The translations under genes and the position numbers were made by a program. The notes beneath the pieces were generated by a model that did not search any database, was not told where the DNA came from, and worked only from the letters and a program-made list of their open reading frames with translations. From Eubacterium limosum (GTDB lineage Bacteria > Bacillota > Clostridia > Eubacteriales > Eubacteriaceae), in the NCBI RefSeq assembly GCF_000807675.2, contig NZ_CP019962.1, positions 620,001 through 684,000 of the forward strand: a stretch of 64,000 nt of DNA, in the 5' to 3' direction. Of the stretch, positions 16,578-25,819 are shown piece by piece. Every line of letters begins with the position of its first letter. Position 1 is the stretch's first letter.

Positions 16578-17987
16578 ATGACACGTAACTTTTATTCCAA
16601 TTTATTCACTCGCAAAGAGGACATTGAACTCATTCACGACAAAAGCTTATATCTGCTCGCAAATAAGGGGATTTTATTTGATAACGAAGAAGCTCGTGAT
16701 ATTTTAGCAAAAGCAGGCTGTAAAGTAGACGGCAAGATCGTTTATATCGACAAAGACCTGGTTGAAAAATGTGTGGCTCTGGTTCCAAAGACCTTTGATA
16801 TGTATTCAAGAGGTATGAAATTCACAACAGGCGTTGGGCAGGAAATGATGGTTCAGTCTTCACTGGGTCCAGTCAATGTTCTGGATAACGGCGAATACCG
16901 CAAGGCCAACGCAGAAGATTATATCAACTTCATTAAAATTCATCAGGACAGCGACATCATGCACCTGATCGACGCGGACATCGTCGTACCAAACGATATT
17001 CCGACAAAGATCCATACCGAATGGACCACCCTGGCAAACTTGAAATACTCCGATAAATTAATCGGCGGTCACAACGGTACAAAAGAACGCTGTGAAAAAT
17101 TCATCAAGCTGGTTCAGGACTTCAATGACGATCACGAACATTGCCAGACCATTACGCTGGCCACCAACTCCGCTCCATTTGCATGGAACAAGGAAATGTG
17201 TGATACCATCATCACCTACGCCAGAATGGGCCAGGCCCTGGTTATCACAGGCGTTGGCTTAGCCGGTATGACTTCCCCACCGACCCTGGCTTCCACCACT
17301 GTTCAGAACAACACCGAACTGCTGGCCGGCCTTGTGTTATCTCAGCTTGTTCAGCCGGGCGCACCGGTTATCTACCAGTTAAGCTCTCTTGAATGTGACT
17401 TAAGATACTCTCTGTGCGTATGCGGCGGACCGGAAACCTTCCAGTCCTTCTGTACCATGCGTGAACTGGCAGACTTCTACGGACTGCCCTGCCGCGCCAA
17501 CGGCTGTCTCGCGGACGCCAAACAGGATGACTATCAGAGCGGCGCTGAATCCATGCTGATCTGCTTATCCGGCTATATGGTAGAACCTGAACAGTTATAC
17601 ATGCTCGGCGGCATCTTAGATTCCTACGGCGCTTTAGGCTATGAAAAATATATGCTCGACGAACAGACTGCCCGTATTGTCAAACATCTCTTAAAGGGAA
17701 CCACCATCAATGACCAGACACTCCTGATGGACAAAATGGAAAAAGTTGAACATAAAACAAACTACATCGCCCGTACCAACAAACTGTACAAGGCAGACTA
17801 TTTCCTGCCGCCACTGTACAACCGCCAATCCATCGGCAACTGGGAAGCTGCCGGCAGTCCAACTGTACAGGAACTGGCTCGTCAGGCATGGAAAGACCGC
17901 GTAGCCAACTACGAACTACCGACCAAACTTGAAGCATTCCAGGAAAAACTGATTGCAGACTTGATTCCTGAAGAATTCATGTTCTAA
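16578..17987 (+). CDS. MttB-superfamily (non-pyrrolysine) methyltransferase 1
   Basis: The protein has 469 residues, full length for COG5598, with no internal stop, so it is a non-Pyl member. Precedents (MtgB, MtpB, MtcB, MtyB) move a methyl group from a quaternary amine to a Co(I)-corrinoid protein. Family segments include TSPPTLASTTVQNNTELLAG, PGAPVIYQ and the strongly conserved DAKQDDYQSGAESM. It is clearly more diverged than MttB2 and MttB3, which resemble each other. The start is taken as the second ATG (16578) because GGAGGG at 16565-16570 gives a 7-base spacing; the ATG at 16572 would leave only 1-2 bases. It is transcribed from a sigma-54 promoter, with an MFS gene following. Confidence 0.92.
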   Translation: MTRNFYSNLFTRKEDIELIHDKSLYLLANKGILFDNEEARDILAKAGCKVDGKIVYIDKDLVEKCVALVPKTFDMYSRGMKFTTGVGQEMMVQSSLGPVNVLDNGEYRKANAEDYINFIKIHQDSDIMHLIDADIVVPNDIPTKIHTEWTTLANLKYSDKLIGGHNGTKERCEKFIKLVQDFNDDHEHCQTITLATNSAPFAWNKEMCDTIITYARMGQALVITGVGLAGMTSPPTLASTTVQNNTELLAGLVLSQLVQPGAPVIYQLSSLECDLRYSLCVCGGPETFQSFCTMRELADFYGLPCRANGCLADAKQDDYQSGAESMLICLSGYMVEPEQLYMLGGILDSYGALGYEKYMLDEQTARIVKHLLKGTTINDQTLLMDKMEKVEHKTNYIARTNKLYKADYFLPPLYNRQSIGNWEAAGSPTVQELARQAWKDRVANYELPTKLEAFQEKLIADLIPEEFMF

Positions 17988-18018
17988 ATTCCTTAACAAT
18001 AACTAACCCATTTCATTA

Positions 18019-18071
18019 GTGCAAAATAGGGATTCGGCAATACCAGAACTTATTTTGCACTAATTTTTTAT
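18019..18071 (+). terminator. Hairpin between MttB1 and MFS1, possible attenuator
   Basis: GTGCAAAATA (18019-18028) pairs perfectly with TATTTTGCAC (18051-18060), followed by TAATTTTTT. With no separate promoter visible for the MFS gene, it could act as a partial terminator or mRNA stabiliser so that MttB1 is made in excess over the carrier. Confidence 0.65.
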
Positions 18072-18089
18072 CAAGGAGAGAGGAGACCT

Positions 18090-19370
18090 ATGATGAATAA
18101 CAGTGTTACCAACAAGGATAACTTAAGCAAATTCAGGACAATGCTGATTGTGTTCCTGGTCAGCTTCGGTTCTGCCGTTCTTTTTCAGATTATTTACTTC
18201 CGTTTTTCATTTTACGACACCATGATGACCAGCCTGAACATTAACAATGCCCAGCTCGGCGCTACCGGTGGTATCTATGGCCTGGTCGCCACGATCTGCT
18301 ATCTTCCGGGTGGGATTATCGCAGACAAAATCCGGGCAAAATACCTCGCTTCGATTGGTTTTTTCACTACCGCTGCCGTTATCTGCTGGTTTGCGACGCT
18401 TCCGTCTTACACCAGCATCATGATTATTTTTGGCCTTCTCGGTGTTACCAGTACCCTTATTTTCTGGGGTATCCGTTATAAACTGATCCGTCTGGTCAGC
18501 GATGACACCACCTATTCTCGAAATATTGGCCTGAGCTACGGGATCTACGGCGTCGGCGGTCTGCTTCTGGGCTTCGTCTCACAGCAGATTTTTAACGCTT
18601 TCGTATCCGATTCTGCGGCTGGTTTTGTGGTTGTCTTAATTGTCAGCGCTATTTTAAATGTTATTTTTGGTATCGCCACCTTGCTCTTTGTTCCAAAATT
18701 TGACGATGAAATCAAAGATGGACAGGGTTTTAACCTCAATGAATTTAAAGAGGCCATCAAGCATCCTGGCGTTTGGCTGACCACTGCGTCCATGTTCTTT
18801 GTCTACTGCGCCTACGCCGCAATGGCCTACACGACACCATACCTGACGGATGTTTTCGGCGCTTCCATGGGCATTACCTCAACCGTCGGCATGATCCGTA
18901 CTTACGGGATCGCTTTGCTTTCTGCGCCGATCATTGGCAGCATTGCTACAAAAATCAATTCGCCGGCCAAGGTATTAATTCTGATTATGGCCTTAACTGC
19001 TATCTGCTCAGCCATTCTGATTTTCCTACCGACAACGGCTGCGCTTTTAATGATCGCCATTGTTTTAATTCTGGCCATTGGTTTCTTCCTGACCGGCGCT
19101 TACGGCGTTGCCTCCTCCCAGTTTACCGAATCCGCTGTGCCAACCACTATCTTCGGCGCCGCTACGGGTATCCTGTCGGTTATCGCCTTTATTCCTGATA
19201 TGTTTGTACCGGTTATCACTGGTAACTGGCTGGATCAGCATCCAGGTATGCTTGGCTATCAGATGAGTTTTGGCTGCTTCTTGATTGCGGCTTCTGTCAT
19301 TGCAGTACTCTGCTCTGTGGCTGTTCGCATCTATGTTAAGAAAAAGAATATTCAACCTGAAAATAAATAG
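18090..19370 (+). CDS. MFS transporter, linked to MttB1
   Basis: The protein has 426 residues with twelve predicted membrane segments and a central cytoplasmic loop (~KFDDEIKDGQGFNLNEFKEAI). The MFS motif-A region is visible as LPGGIIADKIRAKYL in the loop after helix 2. It is paralogous to the MFS protein at 24534-25802, which also follows an MttB gene. Location suggests uptake of the methylamine substrate or export of the demethylated product, but direction and substrate are unknown. AAGGAGAGAGGAG precedes the start; two adjacent ATGs (18090, 18093) are possible. Confidence 0.9.
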   Translation: MMNNSVTNKDNLSKFRTMLIVFLVSFGSAVLFQIIYFRFSFYDTMMTSLNINNAQLGATGGIYGLVATICYLPGGIIADKIRAKYLASIGFFTTAAVICWFATLPSYTSIMIIFGLLGVTSTLIFWGIRYKLIRLVSDDTTYSRNIGLSYGIYGVGGLLLGFVSQQIFNAFVSDSAAGFVVVLIVSAILNVIFGIATLLFVPKFDDEIKDGQGFNLNEFKEAIKHPGVWLTTASMFFVYCAYAAMAYTTPYLTDVFGASMGITSTVGMIRTYGIALLSAPIIGSIATKINSPAKVLILIMALTAICSAILIFLPTTAALLMIAIVLILAIGFFLTGAYGVASSQFTESAVPTTIFGAATGILSVIAFIPDMFVPVITGNWLDQHPGMLGYQMSFGCFLIAASVIAVLCSVAVRIYVKKKNIQPENK

Positions 19371-19383
19371 TAAACACATGAGC

Positions 19384-19405
19384 GGGGAGGGCATTGCCTT
19401 CCCCC
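19384..19405 (+). terminator. GC-rich hairpin after MFS1
   Basis: GGGGAGGGC pairs with GCCTTCCCC around a three-base loop. There is no clear T-run on the plus strand, so termination would be weak. It lies 13 bases past the MFS stop. Confidence 0.45.
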
Positions 19406-19450
19406 AAAAATATAAAATAGCCTGTTTACCATAATTTATCCGTTAAATCA

Positions 19451-19480
19451 TTGGACTAAACCATCAAATCGTAGTAAGAT
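19451..19480 (+). promoter_or_regulatory. Sigma-A promoter of the first CaiT-like BCCT gene
   Basis: TTGGAC, an 18-bp spacer, TAAGAT. The same arrangement, with flanking ATCATTGGAC and a downstream TTACGAATATAAG block (19490-19502), recurs before the next BCCT gene at 21221. Confidence 0.7.
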
Positions 19481-19536
19481 ACAATTATCTTACGAATATA
19501 AGTGTGTGATTGTGAAAGACAGAAGGGGGCGGACTT

Positions 19537-21156
19537 ATGAAAAAATTTAAAATCGACAAATGGGCTATTATTATTACGCTGGTCATCGTGCTGGCACTCA
19601 GTATCTACATTGTACTCCTGCCGGAACAGGCAACTTCAACGCTCAATAACCTGCGCGTTTTTACAACATCCAAAATGGGTTTTTACTTTGTTTTGATTAC
19701 CATTGGCATTTTTGCTGTAAACATCAGCCTTGCCTTCTCTAAATATGGAAATATCAAACTCGGCAAGGGCGATCCAAACTACAAAACCTTTAGCTGGATT
19801 GCCATGATCTTTTGTGCCACCATGGGCACCAGTATTCTGTACTGGGCCACATTGGAATGGGTTTATTACTATACTGGTCCGCCGATGGGGCTGGACCCGC
19901 AGAGTATGGCCGCCGCGGAGGTTGCCGTATCCTACAGTTTTTTCCACTGGGGTATTCCCGCCTGGGGGATATATGCCATTGGCACCATTCCCATTGCTTA
20001 CCGCTACTACATCCGCCAGAAAGACGGCCTTTCTCTGGCCGGCGGCTGTGAAGGGGTTACAGGCGGAAAGCCTGTCTGGAATAAAATCATCAATATCGTT
20101 TTTATTTTTGGTATTGTATCCGGCATTATCATCAGCTTTGGAACAGGGATTCCAATGCTGGTCAACAATCTGCACAACAGCGTTGGGACGCCTGATACCT
20201 TCATTATGCAGGTAATCATGGTGGTGGTCGTCACTTTTATCTTTACGCTCAGCTCATATGCGGGTCTTGACAAGGGAATGAAGTTCTGTTCAGATTCTAC
20301 AACATACCTCTTTTTTATCCTTCTGGCTTTTGTATTCATCTTCGGGAATCCTTTATTCCAGATTGAAAATACCATTAAAAGTCTCGGGCTCATGATCAAT
20401 AACTTTGTTCCGATGATCTTTGAGACAGAACCCATTGTCAAAACCGGATTTACTGCGGACTGGACGGTCTTTTACTGGGCCTGGTGGATTACACTGGCGC
20501 CTTGGATGTGGATTTTTATCGCAAAAATCTCCAAGGGCCGCACCATCAAGCAGGTCGTGCTTACCATATCCCTGGCCGGTCTCATCAGCACGGTGCTGTT
20601 CTTTGGTATTCTTTCAAACTACGGCTTGAATTTACAGCTGACCGGACAGTTTGACTTTGTCTCAATTCTGCAGAACCAGAGTCCTGAACAGGTCATCTCA
20701 TCGGCCATTATGGCCTTGCCGCTCGGCAAAATCGTGCTCTTTGTCTGGTTCATCGTCGGCCTGATGCTGCTGGTCACCACATTGGACTCCGCTGTGTTTA
20801 CACTGGCGGCAGCCTCAGTCACCAACCTGAAAACCGATGAAATCCCGCCTAAGAGTCTGAAGCTTTTCTGGGCTGTCATCATCGCTGCGATTCCGCTGTG
20901 CCTGATGTTCGCCAAGGCTCCGCTGGATTCGCTTAAATCGACCATTATCATTACGGCGCTTCCGGTTTCCATCACGCTGATTTTCTGTATCATTTCCATT
21001 TTCAAATGGCTGAAGCAGGATTACGGCGATATGACAAGGGATGAAATCACCCGCAAGGAAAAGGAAACGGTTCCTGACTTCCCTGAAAAAGAACCGCTCT
21101 CCCCGAGTTCATGTGAAAAAGCAAGTGTGATCGATGCTTTGAATGAACACGAGTGA
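19537..21156 (+). CDS. BCCT-family transporter 1, CaiT-like
   Basis: The protein has 539 residues with twelve membrane segments. The substrate-binding helix carries DWTVFYWAWW followed by IAKISKGRT, closely resembling the Trp box of E. coli CaiT (carnitine/gamma-butyrobetaine antiporter) rather than Na+-coupled BetP. Residues ~95-130 (ILYWATLEWVYYYTGPPMG) also follow the CaiT pattern. A long polar C-terminal tail (ITRKEKETVPDFPEKEP) is present. It is nearly a twin of the next gene. A precursor/product exchange role for a betaine with one of the MttB enzymes is plausible. Confidence 0.9.
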   Translation: MKKFKIDKWAIIITLVIVLALSIYIVLLPEQATSTLNNLRVFTTSKMGFYFVLITIGIFAVNISLAFSKYGNIKLGKGDPNYKTFSWIAMIFCATMGTSILYWATLEWVYYYTGPPMGLDPQSMAAAEVAVSYSFFHWGIPAWGIYAIGTIPIAYRYYIRQKDGLSLAGGCEGVTGGKPVWNKIINIVFIFGIVSGIIISFGTGIPMLVNNLHNSVGTPDTFIMQVIMVVVVTFIFTLSSYAGLDKGMKFCSDSTTYLFFILLAFVFIFGNPLFQIENTIKSLGLMINNFVPMIFETEPIVKTGFTADWTVFYWAWWITLAPWMWIFIAKISKGRTIKQVVLTISLAGLISTVLFFGILSNYGLNLQLTGQFDFVSILQNQSPEQVISSAIMALPLGKIVLFVWFIVGLMLLVTTLDSAVFTLAAASVTNLKTDEIPPKSLKLFWAVIIAAIPLCLMFAKAPLDSLKSTIIITALPVSITLIFCIISIFKWLKQDYGDMTRDEITRKEKETVPDFPEKEPLSPSSCEKASVIDALNEHE

Positions 21157-21163
21157 TTTTCAT

Positions 21164-21198
21164 AAAGCCTGGATGTTTTTACAGCATCCAGGCTTTAT
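21164..21198 (+). terminator. Terminator after BCCT 1
   Basis: AAAGCCTGGATG pairs with CATCCAGGCTTT, followed by ATTAG. The stem is strong and the T-run is weak. Confidence 0.65.
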
Positions 21199-21220
21199 TA
21201 GTAACTTTAATGAAGGATCA

Positions 21221-21250
21221 TTGGACAAAACGCCAAAAATATAGTAAAAT
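21221..21250 (+). promoter_or_regulatory. Sigma-A promoter of the second CaiT-like BCCT gene
   Basis: TTGGAC, an 18-bp spacer, TAAAAT, with the same flanks as the promoter at 19451, including the downstream TTGCGAATGTAAAG block. The promoter was evidently duplicated with the gene. Confidence 0.7.
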
Positions 21251-21319
21251 AATAATACCTTGCGAATGTAAAGATTTTCCTAGCTAGCTTATCTTTGCAT
21301 ATCAAAGGAGGTATAACCC

Positions 21320-22933
21320 ATGAAAAAATATAAAATTGACAAATGGGCAATCATTATCACTCTGGCACTGGTTGCTGTCTTCAGTGTATATATTATACTG
21401 ATGCCTACAGCAGCGACGGAAATTCTGAATAATATTCGAATTTTCATTACAACCAAGATGGGCGTTTACTTTATTGTAATCACCATCGGTATCTTCGTCT
21501 TTAACTTTGCCGTGGCTTTTTCCAAATTTGGGAATATCAAACTTGGCAAAGATAAACCGGAGTACAAAACCTTCAGCTGGATCGCCATGATCTTCTGCGC
21601 GACGATGGGTGCTGCGCTTTTGTACTGGGCCGTTCTCGAATGGGTCTATTACTACATTACGCCGCCTGAGGGCATTACACCTGAAAGTATTGCTGCCGCG
21701 CAGGTCGCTGTATCCTACAACTTTTTCCACTGGGGCGTTCCCGCCTGGGGAATCTATGCCATCGGCACCATTCCTCTTGCCTACCGTTTTTATGTCCGCA
21801 GACAGGAGGGCCTCTCCTTGGCAAACGGCTGTGAAGGTGTTACCGGCGGCCGGCCAATCTGGAATAAAATCATCAATATTATTTTTATTTTTGGAATCGT
21901 TTCAGGTATTATTTTAACCTTCGGAACAGGGGTTCCAATGCTGGTCAACAACCTGCACACCAGTCTCGGCACACCCGATAACTTTATCATGCAGGTCGTT
22001 ATGGTGATTGCGGTCACCATATTCTTTACTGCCAGTTCCTACGCAGGGCTCGACAAAGGAATGAAATTCTGTTCAGACTCCACCATTTACCTGTGTTTCT
22101 TTTTACTGGCTTATGTCTTTATTTTCGGCGGGCCTCAATTCCAGCTGGAAAATACCATCAAGAGCTTTGGCATGATGCTCACCAACTTTGTGCCCATGAT
22201 CACTGAAACCGAGCCCATCGTCAAGACCGGTTTTACAGCGGACTGGACAGTCTTTTACTGGGCCTGGTGGATTACGCTGGCGCCTTGGATGTGGATCTTC
22301 ATTGCCAAAATCTCCAAAGGGCGCACCATCAAAGAGGTTATTCTGTGTATCACCGGCGCAGGCATGCTCAGCACGCTTTTGTTCTTTGGTGTATTATCCA
22401 ACTACGGACTCCAGCTTCAGCTTACCGGTTCCTTTAACTTTGTTGAAATCCTCCAGACCCAGAGTCCGGAACAGGTTATTTCAACGGTTATCGCGGCCTT
22501 GCCGCTCGGTAAGATCGTCTTGCTTGTCTGGTTCCTCACTGGCACCATGCTGCTCATCACGACTCTGGATTCCGCTGTCTTTACTTTGTCTGCGGCTTCT
22601 ATCAAAAACATCAAGGATGACGAAATCCCACCGAACCATCTCAAACTGTTCTGGGCCATTGTCATCTCCGCAATTCCACTGTGCCTGATGTTTGCTAAGG
22701 CGCCGCTGGATTCTCTGAAATCGGCCATTATTATATCAGCGCTCCCGGTGTCTGTAACACTCATCCTCTGTGTTGTATCTCTGTATAAATGGATGAAAAA
22801 AGACTTTGGCAGCCTGACACGGGCGCAGATTATCGAAAAGGAAAAAGACCCCACACCAGATTTTGAACCCGGCGATTTTACCTTACCCGAAAAGGGTAAA
22901 AAACCAAAAGAAGAGGAAACTCTGACCGAATAA
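21320..22933 (+). CDS. BCCT-family transporter 2, CaiT-like (tandem paralogue)
   Basis: The protein has 537 residues and aligns along its whole length with the preceding gene, sharing long identical runs such as KTGFTADWTVFYWAWW and LAPWMWIFIAKISKGRTI. Differences cluster at the N-terminal ~60 residues and the polar tail (KEKDPTPDFEPGDFTLPEKGKK). It therefore arose by tandem duplication including its promoter. AAAGGAGG precedes the ATG at 21320. The copies may differ in substrate or in induction. Confidence 0.9.
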   Translation: MKKYKIDKWAIIITLALVAVFSVYIILMPTAATEILNNIRIFITTKMGVYFIVITIGIFVFNFAVAFSKFGNIKLGKDKPEYKTFSWIAMIFCATMGAALLYWAVLEWVYYYITPPEGITPESIAAAQVAVSYNFFHWGVPAWGIYAIGTIPLAYRFYVRRQEGLSLANGCEGVTGGRPIWNKIINIIFIFGIVSGIILTFGTGVPMLVNNLHTSLGTPDNFIMQVVMVIAVTIFFTASSYAGLDKGMKFCSDSTIYLCFFLLAYVFIFGGPQFQLENTIKSFGMMLTNFVPMITETEPIVKTGFTADWTVFYWAWWITLAPWMWIFIAKISKGRTIKEVILCITGAGMLSTLLFFGVLSNYGLQLQLTGSFNFVEILQTQSPEQVISTVIAALPLGKIVLLVWFLTGTMLLITTLDSAVFTLSAASIKNIKDDEIPPNHLKLFWAIVISAIPLCLMFAKAPLDSLKSAIIISALPVSVTLILCVVSLYKWMKKDFGSLTRAQIIEKEKDPTPDFEPGDFTLPEKGKKPKEEETLTE

Positions 22934-22988
22934 AAAAGGGACTGCTGTCCGTTGATTAAAATCATAGTACAGCAGTCCCTTTTTATTT
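22932..22988. terminator. Bidirectional terminator between convergent BCCT genes
   Basis: GGGACTGCTGT (22938-22948) pairs with ACAGCAGTCCC (22969-22979), with A-run and T-run flanks on both sides. It separates rightward BCCT 2 from leftward BCCT 3. Confidence 0.9.
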
Positions 22989-24491
22989 CGTTTTCCTTAT
23001 TAAAACCACGGCGCTGGCAATAACGCCGATGATCAGAAACATCGCTGCCAGACCGCCGATATTGGACAGCATTTTTATTCCTGTCAGCCCGTCACCGATC
23101 CCCATCATAATCCATGTAACGATACCGACAATGACGCCCCACACAACCTTGAGGTATGCCGGACTGTCCACTGTTTCGCTTTTTGACTGGCGGCAGCACA
23201 GATTGGTAATGGCAACCGTCGAAGAATCCGCCGCAGTCACAAAGGAGATCAATACTGCCGCAAGATAAACCGGGACCATGAGCTCCGCCATTGGCAGATT
23301 TTTGAAAAGCTGGTAAATAACATTCTCATAGCCCAGCTGGTAGGCCTCCACTAATCCACATCCCGGCGTGTTAAACAGAATATTTACCGTTGCGCCGGAG
23401 ATAATCATAAACCACAAGACACTGAACAGTGCCGTAAGAAGCAGATTCATTTTTATGATCTCCCGGATAGTTCTTCCATAGCTGATCTGCCCGAGAAACA
23501 CAGCCGTGATGGGCGTCCAGGCCATCCAGTTACCAAAATAGTACATGGTCCAGTTCTTAGTCCAGGGATCATGCTCCAAGACACCCGTAAAGAGTGCGCC
23601 GGAGAAAAAAGTATCTAAAAACTCCCCTGCTCCTTCAATCCCAAAGGATACAATAAAGAGCGTCCCGCCAAAGCACAGGATAAACAAAAGAATAAAAATG
23701 TATATTCCAACATTGATATTTGATAAAAGTGTAATCCCTTTTTTTATACCTGAAATGGCCGAGATAACAGAAATCCCGCCTACAAGGACAATAATCACAA
23801 GCCAGACCGCCGGGTTAGACGGCAAACCAAAAAGCCTGCCCAAACCACTGTTAATGCTTAAGGTTCCAATGCCAAGGGACGCTGAAAGACCTGTCACCAG
23901 TGAAAAAACACAGACCACATCAATGAGTCCGTTTATCCTTCCCCGGCGCTTTTCAGAAATCAATGGCGCCATCATCGACCCAATGGAAAAAGAAGCCTTC
24001 ATATTATAGCAGCCATAGGCGAACATCACCGCCAGCAGGGTATACATGGCGTAGGGCAGCACCGTCCAGTGCCTGTAAATTGCCGCCATGGCAAAACGAG
24101 CCGACTCTGCGGTCATTGCAGTGATACCGCTTGATTCTGGAGGGTACAGAATATGCTGTACCGGTTCAGCCGCTCCCCAGAATACAATCCCTGCTGCAAT
24201 GGTCGTCCCGAGCGTTACTGTGAACCAGTTCCAGTTCGTAAGCTTTGGTTTAGCCGTGGGACCGCCAATTCTAACCTTGCCCAGCGGCGAAAAATAAATC
24301 CATACGCAGACGCCAAGGGAAACCACAGCTGTCAGCAGAAACGCCCAGCCGAAATAATTAAGAATCCAGTCATAAAAAGCTGTGGCCAGAGCGGAAAAAC
24401 CCGCCCCGTCACAAAGATTCCAAAGGATACATCCAATAAACAATATGGCCGGCGGCAAAAAAACACCCCACCGAATTTGTCTGTATTTCAT
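22983..24491 (-). CDS. BCCT-family transporter 3, MttB2-linked
   Basis: The protein has 502 residues with twelve membrane segments. It belongs to the BCCT family but to a different branch from the CaiT-like pair: the core helix reads WTMYYFGNWMAWTP followed by LGQISYGRT, and the glycine-rich stretch is GTTIAAGIVFWGAAEPVQHI, closer to the BetP/OpuD pattern. It is the last gene of the leftward unit MttB2-MFS-BCCT, 42 bp after the MFS gene. Betaine uptake for MttB2 is the natural inference. Confidence 0.9.
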   Translation of the reverse strand: MKYRQIRWGVFLPPAILFIGCILWNLCDGAGFSALATAFYDWILNYFGWAFLLTAVVSLGVCVWIYFSPLGKVRIGGPTAKPKLTNWNWFTVTLGTTIAAGIVFWGAAEPVQHILYPPESSGITAMTAESARFAMAAIYRHWTVLPYAMYTLLAVMFAYGCYNMKASFSIGSMMAPLISEKRRGRINGLIDVVCVFSLVTGLSASLGIGTLSINSGLGRLFGLPSNPAVWLVIIVLVGGISVISAISGIKKGITLLSNINVGIYIFILLFILCFGGTLFIVSFGIEGAGEFLDTFFSGALFTGVLEHDPWTKNWTMYYFGNWMAWTPITAVFLGQISYGRTIREIIKMNLLLTALFSVLWFMIISGATVNILFNTPGCGLVEAYQLGYENVIYQLFKNLPMAELMVPVYLAAVLISFVTAADSSTVAITNLCCRQSKSETVDSPAYLKVVWGVIVGIVTWIMMGIGDGLTGIKMLSNIGGLAAMFLIIGVIASAVVLIRKTK

Positions 24492-24533
24492 ATGAGCGCC
24501 TCTATTCTAAGCATTGAAAGGTCTTTTTATTGC

Positions 24534-25802
24534 TTACTCCACTTCCGCTGTCTGTTCTTTACTTTTCCGAATTTGTCTGAACAAAACACCAGCCGCTACT
24601 AACCCAATGGCGGTCACCACAATCATGTACACAAAGATATGCTGATATCCGCCAATTCCAGGATATTTATCCATCCAGTTACCGATCAGGCTATAAATAT
24701 AAGCTTCTGGAATGAAGCCGACCAGAGAGACAAAGCCCATTGCTGTACCGCTGTAGGACAGCGGAATTTTCAGTTCATCAATGGCTGCAAAGTAGATCCC
24801 TCTGAGCATGAACATTGAAAGTCCTGTTGCCAGCATAAAAGCGATAAATACGCCAAGATACTGAGGATTATTCGGAATGATCATATACGCAGCATAGCAG
24901 ATAACCGGGATAACGGAGGTGAAAAAGATCACCTTAATGTTTGAACCGATCTTATCCGCAATAAAACCACTGATGAGACCGCCTACAATCGCCATTCCAT
25001 AAATACGCAGAATTCCCAGAAATGCGGCTGTCGAGGCTGACAGTCCAAAGAATTCTGTTAAATAGGGGGTTAAATAAGAGTAAGACGCATAAATGGAACA
25101 GACAGAAAAGACAACAATGGATAAAAGCCAGAGCTTCGGCATTTTAACAACCTTGACAAGATCTTTGACAGACGCTCCTGTTTTTTCTTCCGGGTTATCC
25201 GTCGGTTTATTATCATTCAGGCCAAACCATGCAAAAACACCTCCGATGATGGCTAAAATCGCATAGCCTATAATAACCCAGCGCAGCGCCAGATAGTTGG
25301 CCCCGGTGGTGTTAAAGATGAACAGTATTACCATCCCATAGAGCACTGGCATAATACCCGTTCCGCTTTCGCGCATTCCAAACAGTCTTCCCTGCTCGCT
25401 GCTGTCGCCCAGCTGTCTTGTGGCCTTCAGCATAGCAGCCCAGAAGGTCAATGATGAAAGAACACCGTACATAACATAAATAAAAACAAGCACAGGGTAA
25501 GACGGATACGTTGACAATAGCAGTCCAAGAGCGCCTGTTCCCACCAGTGAGAAGGCAATCAGCTTTCTGGCAGACAGGCGGTCAGCCAGGTAACCGCCAG
25601 GAAAGTAACCAATCATTGAGATGAAACCAAAAATACTCATCAGCAGACCAAGCTGAGAATTTGAAATATTCATGGCCTCCAGAATCACGTCATAATAATT
25701 ATAGCTCAAATAGGGAAGTTCATAAATTGTACTTCCCGCAAGAATCAATGCAAAAAGTGCCACATACTTTTTAACTTTCGAGTTTTTAGCAGTGCTATCC
25801 AT
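24534..25802 (-). CDS. MFS transporter, linked to MttB2
   Basis: The protein has 422 residues with twelve membrane segments and MFS motif A as FPGGYLADRLSARKL. It is paralogous to the MFS protein at 18090-19370 in length, topology and sequence, and likewise directly follows an MttB gene (17 bp gap). Pairing of this MFS type with MttB homologues in two separate operons suggests a specific carrier for the methylated amine or its product. Tail residues ~410-422 are polar. Confidence 0.9.
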   Translation of the reverse strand: MDSTAKNSKVKKYVALFALILAGSTIYELPYLSYNYYDVILEAMNISNSQLGLLMSIFGFISMIGYFPGGYLADRLSARKLIAFSLVGTGALGLLLSTYPSYPVLVFIYVMYGVLSSLTFWAAMLKATRQLGDSSEQGRLFGMRESGTGIMPVLYGMVILFIFNTTGANYLALRWVIIGYAILAIIGGVFAWFGLNDNKPTDNPEEKTGASVKDLVKVVKMPKLWLLSIVVFSVCSIYASYSYLTPYLTEFFGLSASTAAFLGILRIYGMAIVGGLISGFIADKIGSNIKVIFFTSVIPVICYAAYMIIPNNPQYLGVFIAFMLATGLSMFMLRGIYFAAIDELKIPLSYSGTAMGFVSLVGFIPEAYIYSLIGNWMDKYPGIGGYQHIFVYMIVVTAIGLVAAGVLFRQIRKSKEQTAEVE

Positions 25803-25819
25803 TTTTTTCTCCTAATTTT

